Below, one piece after another: positions 18,148 to 24,537 of a DNA stretch of 64,000 nucleotides. A program made the position numbers and the translations under genes. The DNA comes from Paenibacillus physcomitrellae (GTDB taxonomy: Bacteria > Bacillota > Bacilli > Paenibacillales > Paenibacillaceae): contig NZ_CP022584.1 in NCBI RefSeq assembly GCF_002240225.1, forward strand, positions 4,689,850-4,753,849. Direction: 5' to 3'. Under the pieces are notes generated by a model, which was not told where the DNA came from, did no database searches, and saw only the letters and a program-made list of their open reading frames with translations. Positions within the stretch are counted from its first letter, which is position 1; each line of letters starts with the position of its first letter.

Positions 18148-18175
18148 CGGCCGTGCTTGGTCCGGCTGTTTTTTC
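18148..18175 (+). terminator. Terminator of the histidine phosphatase gene
   Basis: CGGCCG and CGGCTG arms (one G:U), 9-nt loop, then TTTTTT. Confidence 0.75.
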
Positions 18176-18206
18176 TTTGCTAATTTTTCTAGGTAAAATG
18201 TAAAAT

Positions 18207-18255
18207 GCAAAAAAACTTCCCTGTAAGCCGCCGGAAGACGGCGAACAGGGAAGTT
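18207..18255 (-). terminator. Terminator of the 60-aa protein gene
   Basis: On the minus strand AACTTCCCTGT pairs with ACAGGGAAGTT, with an inner GCCGTC/GGCGG helix, followed by a run of seven T. Confidence 0.9.
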
Positions 18256-18270
18256 AGATATGGATTTAAA

Positions 18271-18453
18271 TTAACCAATCTTGCGGTTCTCAAGCAGATA
18301 AAGCTTGTCCCGCATGGCCAGGTGAAAATAAATGCTGTTCATCAGCTCCGGATTGTGCAGGTTTTCAGCTTCACGGATCCGGCGGAGTTTCACTTGGTCC
18401 GAACTGCACAGAAATTCAGTCATCCACAAACTTAAATTGGTTTCGGGTTTCAT
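18271..18453 (-). CDS. Small hypothetical protein, 60 aa
   Basis: Not recognised. A charged, helical 60-aa protein with no membrane segment (MKPETNLSLWMTEFLCSSDQ at the start). It is accepted as real because a textbook AAGGAGG sits 8 nt before the ATG and a strong terminator lies just after the stop. It is divergent from rpmE2; the two promoters share about 100 bp that contains the Zur box. Confidence 0.72.
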   Translation of the reverse strand: MKPETNLSLWMTEFLCSSDQVKLRRIREAENLHNPELMNSIYFHLAMRDKLYLLENRKIG

Positions 18454-18598
18454 ACCAAGTCCTCCTTAAGCGCTTTGAAGTAACTTCATGTTTCTATTAT
18501 ATCCAAGAGATATTAATATATTATTAATTTTCCATAAATAATTGATATTTTTAATTCATGCTGGTGTTTTTCTTGAGAATTAGTTATAATAAAAAGTA

Positions 18599-18613
18599 TC
18601 GTAAAAGTTACGA
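18599..18613 (+). promoter_or_regulatory. Zur box in front of rpmE2
   Basis: TCGTAA-AAG-TTACGA matches 12 of the 14 defined bases of the Bacillus Zur operator (TCGTAAT-N-ATTACGA). It lies downstream of a TATAAT (18585-18590) and 28 nt before the GTG start, where a bound repressor would block transcription. Derepression in zinc starvation is inferred from known Zur control of rpmE2. Confidence 0.8.
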
Positions 18614-18641
18614 AATAATCTCAACAGTAAAGGTGATCAGA

Positions 18642-18893
18642 GTGAAAGAGCAAATTCACCCTAAATTTCAACAGGTGATTTTTTTTGACGCAAGTGCAAA
18701 CTACAAATTCCTGAGCGCGTCCACGAAATCTTCCAATGAAACTATGGAATGGGAAGATGGCAATACTTATCCGGTAATCCGCGTGGATACTAGCTCCGCA
18801 TCCCACCCTTTCTTCACAGGCAGACAACGTAACAATGATGTTGGCGGCCGTGTAGATCGCTTCAACAAGAAATACAACCTGAACAGCAAATAA
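18642..18893 (+). CDS. rpmE2: 50S ribosomal protein L31 type B (zinc-independent paralogue)
   Basis: 83-aa L31 of the C-minus type: it contains no cysteine at all, so it cannot hold the structural zinc of L31 type A. Core motifs are [16 protein letters not shown] and [10 protein letters not shown]. In Bacillus the type B protein replaces the zinc-binding form under zinc limitation, releasing zinc. GTG start at 18642 with AAAGGTGA 6-9 nt upstream; the longer frame from 18558 crosses the promoter and operator. A strong terminator follows. Confidence 0.96.
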   Translation: MKEQIHPKFQQVIFFDASANYKFLSASTKSSNETMEWEDGNTYPVIRVDTSSASHPFFTGRQRNNDVGGRVDRFNKKYNLNSK

Positions 18894-18907
18894 GTTGTTC
18901 AAATCAG

Positions 18908-18950
18908 AAGGCGTTTGCCAAACCGAAAGGTATGGCAAATGCCTTTTTTA
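18908..18950 (+). terminator. Terminator of rpmE2
   Basis: AAGGCGTTTGCCA and TGGCAAATGCCTT arms with a 12-nt loop and T6. Confidence 0.9.
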
Positions 18951-19079
18951 TTATACTTTTTAATAGTTATTAAGCGGGATTATTTCATTTGTCCTTGATC
19001 GGTTAGTAACTATTGAAGGGGCTTGCCCGTTAGGTTTATGAGAAGAAGACAGAGATCAGATCGGCAACAAGGAGGTTTT

Positions 19080-19805
19080 ATGAGGAGAACAAAATCCGAA
19101 CTCCATTATCCCGCTAAGTGGTATGTAGTTCTTATATTAGCTTTAGTCACAATAGTCTGCCTCAAAACTTTGTATGATTTCCAGCTGACCTCCGGACGCA
19201 GGCCTTATTTGTTTATATTCTGGAACATGTTTCTGGCCTGGCTCCCGGTCGTATTTATGCTGCTTATAGACTGGGCCCTTCAATTGGCGCCCGGGGGCTT
19301 TAGACGTTTACTGCTTGCGGGATTCGGCCTGCTGTGGTTAGGTTTCTACCCCAACGCCGCTTATCTGGTCACGGATCTGCTGCACGTATTTGCGAATTAC
19401 CCGGTGGAGACATCCACCCGCTTCTGGCTGGAGATCCATTTCTGGGATCACCTGCTGGCGATGCTGCTGACGGCTGTGCTTGGCTTGCTGCTGGGTTCGT
19501 TTTCACTGCTGTCCATCCATGAGGAAGTCCGCCGGCGGTTTGGCGTTTTCCTTGGATGGCTGTTTGCGGGCCTTATGTTGGGACTTGGCAGCTTCGGCAT
19601 TTATATGGGGCGTTTCGTGCGGTGGAACACCTGGGATTTATGGGAGAACCCGAGAATGATCCGTCAGGATTTGCTGGATTTAGTGAATGACGCTGGGCAG
19701 CGTTCCTTTGCGGTTGATTTTTGCATGAAGATGTTCATGCTGACGGCGGGCTTCTACCTGATTCTCTACTTTATCAGCTTTATGCAGGCAGGCCGGCGAG
19801 AATAG
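19080..19805 (+). CDS. DUF1361 membrane protein
   Basis: 241-aa integral membrane protein with about seven hydrophobic segments. The stretch LGFYPNAAYLVTDLLH and the IYMGRFVRWNTWDL segment are the conserved core of the DUF1361 family, whose function is unknown. AAGGAGG lies 4 nt before the ATG at 19080; an in-frame start at 19023 would add 19 basic residues without an RBS. It is a monocistronic unit as far as can be seen. Confidence 0.87.
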   Translation: MRRTKSELHYPAKWYVVLILALVTIVCLKTLYDFQLTSGRRPYLFIFWNMFLAWLPVVFMLLIDWALQLAPGGFRRLLLAGFGLLWLGFYPNAAYLVTDLLHVFANYPVETSTRFWLEIHFWDHLLAMLLTAVLGLLLGSFSLLSIHEEVRRRFGVFLGWLFAGLMLGLGSFGIYMGRFVRWNTWDLWENPRMIRQDLLDLVNDAGQRSFAVDFCMKMFMLTAGFYLILYFISFMQAGRRE

Positions 19806-19914
19806 AATAGGTTGTACGCAAGCCTGCCAGGTGGCAATTTTTGAAACAGATATGTTATATTTTGATCAGGTCGTATCAGCAGCAACCAATAAAGAGCAGA
19901 GGATGGAGTTTACA

Positions 19915-20202
19915 TTGATCAAACATATCGTTTTGTTTAAATTGAAAGATAATTCCCCGGAAAGCGTGGAGAAGACGTATGCTGTCCTGAACGGAATGAA
20001 GGGCAAGGTCGAGCAGCTGGTTGATCTTCACATCGGTAAAAACATCGTGGACACTCCGCGTTCCTATGATCTCTCATTAGAAGCAACGTTCCGCTCGCTT
20101 GAGGACCTTCAAGGCTACCAGGTTCATCCGGAGCACAAGAAGGTTATCGAGCACATCAGCGAAGTCCGTGAGTCGCAGTCGGTGGTCGACTACGAATTTT
20201 AA
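19915..20202 (+). CDS. Dabb family (stress-responsive A/B barrel) protein
   Basis: 95-aa dimeric alpha-beta barrel protein. It begins (M)IKHIVLFKLKDNS, the standard N-terminus of the family, when the TTG at 19915 is used; GGAG is 7 nt upstream. The ATG at 19903 or the frame start at 19831 would add residues not found in the family. The fold includes small-molecule oxidases and stress proteins; no catalytic role can be assigned here. Confidence 0.88.
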   Translation: MIKHIVLFKLKDNSPESVEKTYAVLNGMKGKVEQLVDLHIGKNIVDTPRSYDLSLEATFRSLEDLQGYQVHPEHKKVIEHISEVRESQSVVDYEF

Positions 20203-20246
20203 TCGAGTCCGTCAGCAGCTGCTTTACTGAATGAGGGGGAACGTTC

Positions 20247-20669
20247 ATGTACTATGTCAACCGCGAACAAATCGATTTGAGGCTGAAGGTACTGCCGGAG
20301 ATCATCGAGGTACTCGGCAGTTCGGAACCAACGTCCGGCGAGGATTTGCTTCATCGTTATGCGAAAGAACGGGCTTTGCATCTGGCGCTTGAGGTTGTTA
20401 CGGATGTGGGCAGCTATTTAATTGATGGTTTTATTATGCGCGATGCCAGCAGTTATGAAGATATTATCGACATCATTCATGATGAGAAGGTGATCGGGGA
20501 TGAGCTTGTTGCGGTATTAAAGGAACTTGTCCGTCTCCGCAAGCCTTTGGTCCAGGAATATTACGGCCCGCTGACTGAACGCGGGATCCATACGTCTCAG
20601 CTCACCTCCGTACTGGAGCAGTTTGCGGTAAAGGTTCAGGACTATCTGGACCATGAACTTGCCCTTTAA
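20247..20669 (+). CDS. DUF86/HepT-like protein (YutE type)
   Basis: 140-aa helical protein of the HepT/DUF86 superfamily, close in layout to Bacillus YutE (MYYVNREQID start, then DGFIMRDASSYEDIIDII). Toxic HepT RNases use R-x4-6-H-x-Y; here the site reads RKPLVQEY, with Gln in place of His, as in the YutE group. No MntA nucleotidyltransferase partner is adjacent. A housekeeping, non-toxin role is therefore more likely. AGGGGGAACG precedes the ATG. Confidence 0.85.
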   Translation: MYYVNREQIDLRLKVLPEIIEVLGSSEPTSGEDLLHRYAKERALHLALEVVTDVGSYLIDGFIMRDASSYEDIIDIIHDEKVIGDELVAVLKELVRLRKPLVQEYYGPLTERGIHTSQLTSVLEQFAVKVQDYLDHELAL

Positions 20670-20781
20670 AAATATATTTTCTCACTTTGTGACCGGTCAA
20701 GCCCATGCTGCTTATAATGAATTAAACATTAGGCATTCGCCCGGAAACGGATAGGGCGCGGCCGCAAAGGAGAGATGAATC

Positions 20782-21171
20782 ATGGGCAAAGCAGGCAAAG
20801 GTTTTCTTTGGGGAACAGTGATTGGAGCGGTAGCCGGATCGGTAACGGCGCTTCTGTTTGCGCCAAAGCCAGGCAAGGAGCTGCGCCAGGACATCGCGGA
20901 AACTGCGCGTACTGCGGCTGAGAAGACCCACGCGGCAGCCGAGAAAGTCGGGGAGCACAGCGCTGAGCTTTATTCCCGTATCAAAACGGCTGCCGGGCAT
21001 CTCGTACAGGACGTCCAATCCCGTTTAGGCCAAGAGAAAGAGCTTGAAGAAGAGGTTATTGTTTCTTCTTTTGAAGAAGATGCGGACTTCTCTGCTGACG
21101 ATGATTTCCTGGATGAAACGGATGAAACCTTATGGGATGAAGAGCAAGCCGCTGAAGCTGTGGAGAAATAA
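20782..21171 (+). CDS. YtxH domain-containing protein
   Basis: 129 aa. The N-terminal membrane segment GFLWGTVIGAVAGSVTALLF is followed at once by APKPGKELRQDI, the YtxH signature, then an Ala/Glu/Lys-rich amphipathic coil and a very acidic tail (many Asp/Glu, residues 90-129). Family members are general-stress membrane-associated proteins of unknown activity. AAAGGAGAG precedes the ATG; a perfect terminator follows. Confidence 0.9.
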   Translation: MGKAGKGFLWGTVIGAVAGSVTALLFAPKPGKELRQDIAETARTAAEKTHAAAEKVGEHSAELYSRIKTAAGHLVQDVQSRLGQEKELEEEVIVSSFEEDADFSADDDFLDETDETLWDEEQAAEAVEK

Positions 21172-21197
21172 GGGATGGATGGTTACGTTCATCCGAC

Positions 21198-21221
21198 AGG
21201 CCTCCTTCCGGAGGCCTTTTT
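21198..21221 (+). terminator. Terminator of the YtxH gene
   Basis: AGGCCTCC-TTCC-GGAGGCCT stem followed by TTTTT. Confidence 0.92.
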
Positions 21222-21352
21222 GGTACGCCCGGAGGGATAAAGGTGATGCTTTAAAAAGGGCTGTTCAAGAATGGCTAACCGTTAGGTACGCTTTAATTTA
21301 TCTGTGCATAAAGTAACGGTGAGTCTTTCAAACCAATAATAAAGGAAGCGGT

Positions 21353-22180
21353 ATGTTCGTGCATCAAGCCATCGCAATATTGGATTCAGGAGTGGGTGGT
21401 CTAACGGTTGTCAAAGAGGTGATGCGCCAGCTGCCCCGGGAAAAAATTATTTATTTTGGAGATACGGCCAGAGCTCCTTATGGACCACGTACTCCCGAAC
21501 AGGTCCGCTTGTTTACGGAACAAATTGTAGATTTTCTGATTCAGTTCAATCCTAAAATGGTTGTAATCGCCTGCAATACGGCTACGGCAGCGGCGCTTGA
21601 CTTCATCTCGGAGAAGCTGACGATTCCGGTCATCGGCGTCATTCATCCGGGGGCAAGGGCGGCTATTAGCGCTACTAAAACGGGACGCGTCGGCGTAATT
21701 GGAACGGTCGGAACGATACAGAGCGGAGCTTATACCGTTGCCCTGAAGGAACTGTCCCCTTATATTGAGGTGGTCAGCGAAGCCTGCCCGGAACTGGTTC
21801 CACTTGTCGAGCAGGGAGAATTTGAGACGCTGCACACCAGAGAGGTCGTTCGCAGATCCTTGTCAGGGATCAAGCAGTATGACATGGACTGCCTGATATT
21901 GGGCTGTACGCATTACCCTTTCCTCCGCAAGGCTATCAGTGAAGTAATGGGTCCGGGAGTGAAGCTGATCAGCTCGGCGGACGAAACTGCGAGGGAGATC
22001 AGCACAGTGCTGTACCAGAAGGGACAACTGGCCCGCGGAGTGGAAGCTCCAGTACACCAGTTCTTCTGCAGCGGCGATGCAATGATGTTCGAGCAGATCG
22101 CCAAGGAATGGCTGGTCGAAGAAATCCAGCTGACGCCGATTGTCTGGCATGTCGGACGAATGGCGGAAGATGTAGGGTAG
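21353..22180 (+). CDS. murI: Glutamate racemase
   Basis: 275-aa cofactor-independent racemase that supplies D-glutamate for peptidoglycan. Substrate and catalytic motifs: LDSGVGGLTVVKEV, YFGDTARAPYG, the first catalytic Cys in ACNTATAAAL and the second in GCTHYPFL. Length is usual. AAAGGAAG precedes the ATG at 21353; a GTG two codons later is an alternative start. The D-Glu product links it functionally to the M14 peptidase 300 bp downstream, if that enzyme acts on cell-wall peptides. Confidence 0.96.
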   Translation: MFVHQAIAILDSGVGGLTVVKEVMRQLPREKIIYFGDTARAPYGPRTPEQVRLFTEQIVDFLIQFNPKMVVIACNTATAAALDFISEKLTIPVIGVIHPGARAAISATKTGRVGVIGTVGTIQSGAYTVALKELSPYIEVVSEACPELVPLVEQGEFETLHTREVVRRSLSGIKQYDMDCLILGCTHYPFLRKAISEVMGPGVKLISSADETAREISTVLYQKGQLARGVEAPVHQFFCSGDAMMFEQIAKEWLVEEIQLTPIVWHVGRMAEDVG

Positions 22181-22190
22181 GCAAAACGTT

Positions 22191-22220
22191 GTAAGGTATA
22201 CGAATGTAAGGTATTCGAAC
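22191..22220. repeat. Tandem 15-bp repeat after murI
   Basis: GTAAGGTATACGAAT followed directly by GTAAGGTATTCGAAC; 13 of 15 bases are the same. It lies 10 bp after the stop codon. No function seen. Confidence 0.6.
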
Positions 22221-22254
22221 GAATTCTCACTATTTTGCTTATGATGATGGCTCG

Positions 22255-22286
22255 CTTTCTGGCGCCGTTACCCGGCGTCAGAAAGT
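22255..22286 (+). terminator. Probable terminator of murI
   Basis: CTTTCTGGCGCCG and CGGCGTCAGAAAG form a long stem (one mismatch); the T-run after it is poor. Confidence 0.55.
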
Positions 22287-22349
22287 TCCATTATTATTTC
22301 TATTGTTATGCCCATTGTTATACCTATTGAGATTAAACAAATGGGGGAG

Positions 22350-22365
22350 TCCCTTTTAAAAGGGA
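22350..22365. promoter_or_regulatory. 16-bp perfect palindrome upstream of the M14 peptidase gene
   Basis: TCCCTTTTAAAAGGGA, 110 nt before the start codon in a 290-bp gap. Candidate operator, or part of a short hairpin in the leader; not assigned. Confidence 0.35.
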
Positions 22366-22474
22366 AGATCATTTAGCAATTGGTGTGATCATTAATGGAA
22401 GCGTTTACTTTTTGCGGTATATCGGACAACATTGTGATCATAAAGTGTACCAAACAAGTGGAGGTGTTCTTGAT

Positions 22475-23413
22475 ATGATATCGTGTTACGGGGACAACCC
22501 GGAGCGTATTGTCCATATTGCAGATCAGAAATTCAGATATGCCGACTTCTGCCAGCAGTGCGGAAAGCTGCAGAACCGGTATTCGGTGCTTAAATTTGCT
22601 TCCATCGGCCAAAGTGTGCTTGGCAAGCCAATCTGGTGCGTCCGGATCGGCAAAGGTTCGCGGCATGTTCATGTAAACGCGGCGGTTCATGCAAATGAAT
22701 GGATAACCTCTGCCCTGCTGCTGAGATTTCTGGAGGATTACGCCGCCGCGTTGGAGGATGAGGATCCGAAATCCTCTCTGGCTTCCAGCCGCAGGGAGGC
22801 AGAAGCCTGGTACAGCAACTACACCTTATGGGCGGTGCCGATGGTTAATCCGGACGGAGTTGATCTGGCACAAAATGGGGCTGTCCACTGCGGCTCTTAC
22901 CGGTCCAGGCTGTTGGAATGGAATGGCAAGTCCGGCGACTTTACTCGCTGGAAAGCCAACATTCGGGGAGTCGACCTGAACGACCAGTTTCCAGCTTTCT
23001 GGGAAGTGGAGCGCGAAAGAAGAGGGCTGAACGGTCCGTCATCTCAGGACTACAGCGGACCCGCTCCGCTTAGCGAACCGGAGGCCGCAGCTTTGGCCGT
23101 GCTGACAAGAGGGGTTCCCTTTGAACATGTGTTGTCGCTGCACAGCCAAGGCAAAGAAATTTACTGGAATTACAGGGATTTCGAGCCGGCTGAAGCCGAA
23201 AATATGGCGGAGCGTCTTGCGGCGGCAGGTCATTACCGGGCTGTAAAGCTTGACGGAAGCGACGCGGGGTACAAGGACTGGTTCATTCAGGAGTTTCGGC
23301 GTCCGGGCTTTACGGTTGAGGTAGGGGAGGGTGTGAACCCGCTGCCGCCTGAGGACTTTGAGGAGATTTACCGGGCTGTCCATGCGATTCTGGCGGAAGC
23401 TCTGTCGCTTTAA
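22475..23413 (+). CDS. M14-family zinc carboxypeptidase
   Basis: 312-aa M14 metallopeptidase, probably of the gamma-D-glutamyl-(L)-diamino acid peptidase type that trims murein peptides. Zinc ligands are His and Glu in AAVHANEW and a third His in LSLHSQGKEIYW; the catalytic Glu is in FTVEVGEG. NPDGVDL is the family's substrate loop. There is no signal peptide, so it may process imported or recycled peptides. The ATG at 22475 with GTGGAGGTG 9 nt upstream is preferred; the frame extends to 22385 without an RBS. Confidence 0.9.
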   Translation: MISCYGDNPERIVHIADQKFRYADFCQQCGKLQNRYSVLKFASIGQSVLGKPIWCVRIGKGSRHVHVNAAVHANEWITSALLLRFLEDYAAALEDEDPKSSLASSRREAEAWYSNYTLWAVPMVNPDGVDLAQNGAVHCGSYRSRLLEWNGKSGDFTRWKANIRGVDLNDQFPAFWEVERERRGLNGPSSQDYSGPAPLSEPEAAALAVLTRGVPFEHVLSLHSQGKEIYWNYRDFEPAEAENMAERLAAAGHYRAVKLDGSDAGYKDWFIQEFRRPGFTVEVGEGVNPLPPEDFEEIYRAVHAILAEALSL

Positions 23414-23464
23414 CTTTTCGAATATGCGGAAATGGGGTATCCTTACTGCAAAGGAGGGATAACC

Positions 23465-23707
23465 ATGAAGTGGAGAAAAATCTGGTCGATCCGGCGGTGG
23501 GTCCATGTGTTCAAACGGCTGCCGGGTCTGCTTTTTTCATCCAGGGTGCCTTGGTCGGACAAGCTTCTGCTGCTCGTTCCCGCGGTTCTCTATTGGGTGC
23601 TGCCCGATGTGCTTCCTTTTATACCGATAGATGATATGGCTGTAACTTTGCTGCTGATGAACTGGTTTGTGGACCGGGTTGAGCGGCGAAATCCGAGCCT
23701 TCGTTAA
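23465..23707 (+). CDS. DUF1232 small membrane protein
   Basis: 80-aa protein of the DUF1232 (YkvA-like) family. The conserved helix VPWSDKLLLLVPAVLYWVLPD is followed by LPFIPIDDMAV, the P-D-hydrophobic-P signature. One to two membrane segments. AAAGGAGGG lies just before the ATG. Function of the family is unknown. It starts 52 nt after the M14 gene and may be cotranscribed with it. Confidence 0.85.
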   Translation: MKWRKIWSIRRWVHVFKRLPGLLFSSRVPWSDKLLLLVPAVLYWVLPDVLPFIPIDDMAVTLLLMNWFVDRVERRNPSLR

Positions 23708-23871
23708 ATTCGGGGGAATTCGGCTTCCGTGCGCATTTATCCCGGGTTATACCGCTTTGGATACCCTGGTGGGAGAAAGGTTGTCCTTGCGCAGTACGGC
23801 CGGATTCTTTACAATAGGAATGTTAGTTCAGTTTTAGATAGCGGATTTCAAACAAGACAGGAGCGAATGCA

Positions 23872-24180
23872 ATGAGTGTCAAAATTACCCGCAATGCGGC
23901 CAAAGTGATAAAGAGAGAACTCGATAAAGAAGAGAACAAAGACAAAGGACTTGCGCTTAAAGTATTCGTCACCCATGCTCATGGCGACCATGCGCATTAC
24001 GGCCTGGATCTGGTTAAACCGTCCGAATCGGACCAAGTAATATCCACGGACAAAGAAATTGACGTCCTGATCGATCTTAGCGATCCTTTCCTGAACGGCG
24101 TGAAGATTGACTACCTTTATTTCCCTGAAGAAGGTTTTGTCATCACCAACCCGTCTCAAGGCAACCACGGCGATCACTGA
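23872..24180 (+). CDS. HesB/IscA-like protein lacking the cluster cysteines
   Basis: 102 aa with the A-type iron-sulfur carrier fold: LALKVFVTHAHGDHAHYGLDLV aligns with the strand that carries the first Cys, and FVITNP with the C-terminal NPNA..CGC region. All three conserved cysteines are absent; the first region is His-rich (THAHGDHAH) and the C-terminus ends GNHGDH instead of CGCG. Metal binding through His is possible; classical Fe-S transfer is not. AGGAGCG precedes the ATG. The next gene, a DUF1450 protein with several Cys, starts 24 nt downstream. Confidence 0.82.
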   Translation: MSVKITRNAAKVIKRELDKEENKDKGLALKVFVTHAHGDHAHYGLDLVKPSESDQVISTDKEIDVLIDLSDPFLNGVKIDYLYFPEEGFVITNPSQGNHGDH

Positions 24181-24204
24181 TCGGCGGGGAGCGGAGAAAG
24201 AATC

Positions 24205-24444
24205 ATGGCTAACGACATTCGCGTATGCGATAAATGCAAGTTTACCCGGATCAAATCGATTGTGCCCAAGCTGCAGAAGATGGCCCCTGACGCTGAAATC
24301 AAGGTCGGATGCAAATCTTATTGCGGCCCATGCGGCAAGCGCGCCTTTGTTTTTATCAACGGACGTTATGTCAGTGCTCCAACCGAAGAAGAAGTGCTGG
24401 CCAAGGTTGAACCGTTTATCAAAAAAACCGTGCAATCGTCCTGA
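24205..24444 (+). CDS. DUF1450 (YuzB-like) protein
   Basis: 79-aa cysteine-rich protein. It has VCDKCKFTR and CKSYCGPCGKRAFVFINGRY; five cysteines in all. This is the DUF1450/YuzB family, with a thioredoxin-like ferredoxin look (CGPC) but no known activity. It probably shares a transcript with the HesB-like gene. GGAGCGGAGA precedes the ATG. A terminator follows. Confidence 0.88.
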   Translation: MANDIRVCDKCKFTRIKSIVPKLQKMAPDAEIKVGCKSYCGPCGKRAFVFINGRYVSAPTEEEVLAKVEPFIKKTVQSS

Positions 24445-24498
24445 CGTACTTTGAAGTATAAACACTTTGGAGCATAAACACTTTTGAGCATAAATAGC

Positions 24499-24537
24499 AA
24501 AGCACCCCTTAGATTCTCTCTAAGGAGTGCTTTTTTC
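24499..24537 (+). terminator. Terminator after the DUF1450 gene, overlapping the ltaS stop
   Basis: AGCACCCCTTA and TAAGGAGTGCT arms followed by T6 on the plus strand. The right arm encodes the last codons and the stop of the convergent LTA synthase gene. Confidence 0.85.

Noticed and set aside
18148-18255. Single composite terminator for both the phosphatase and 60-aa genes
   Set aside because: There are two separate hairpins with T-runs on different strands, so they are listed separately.
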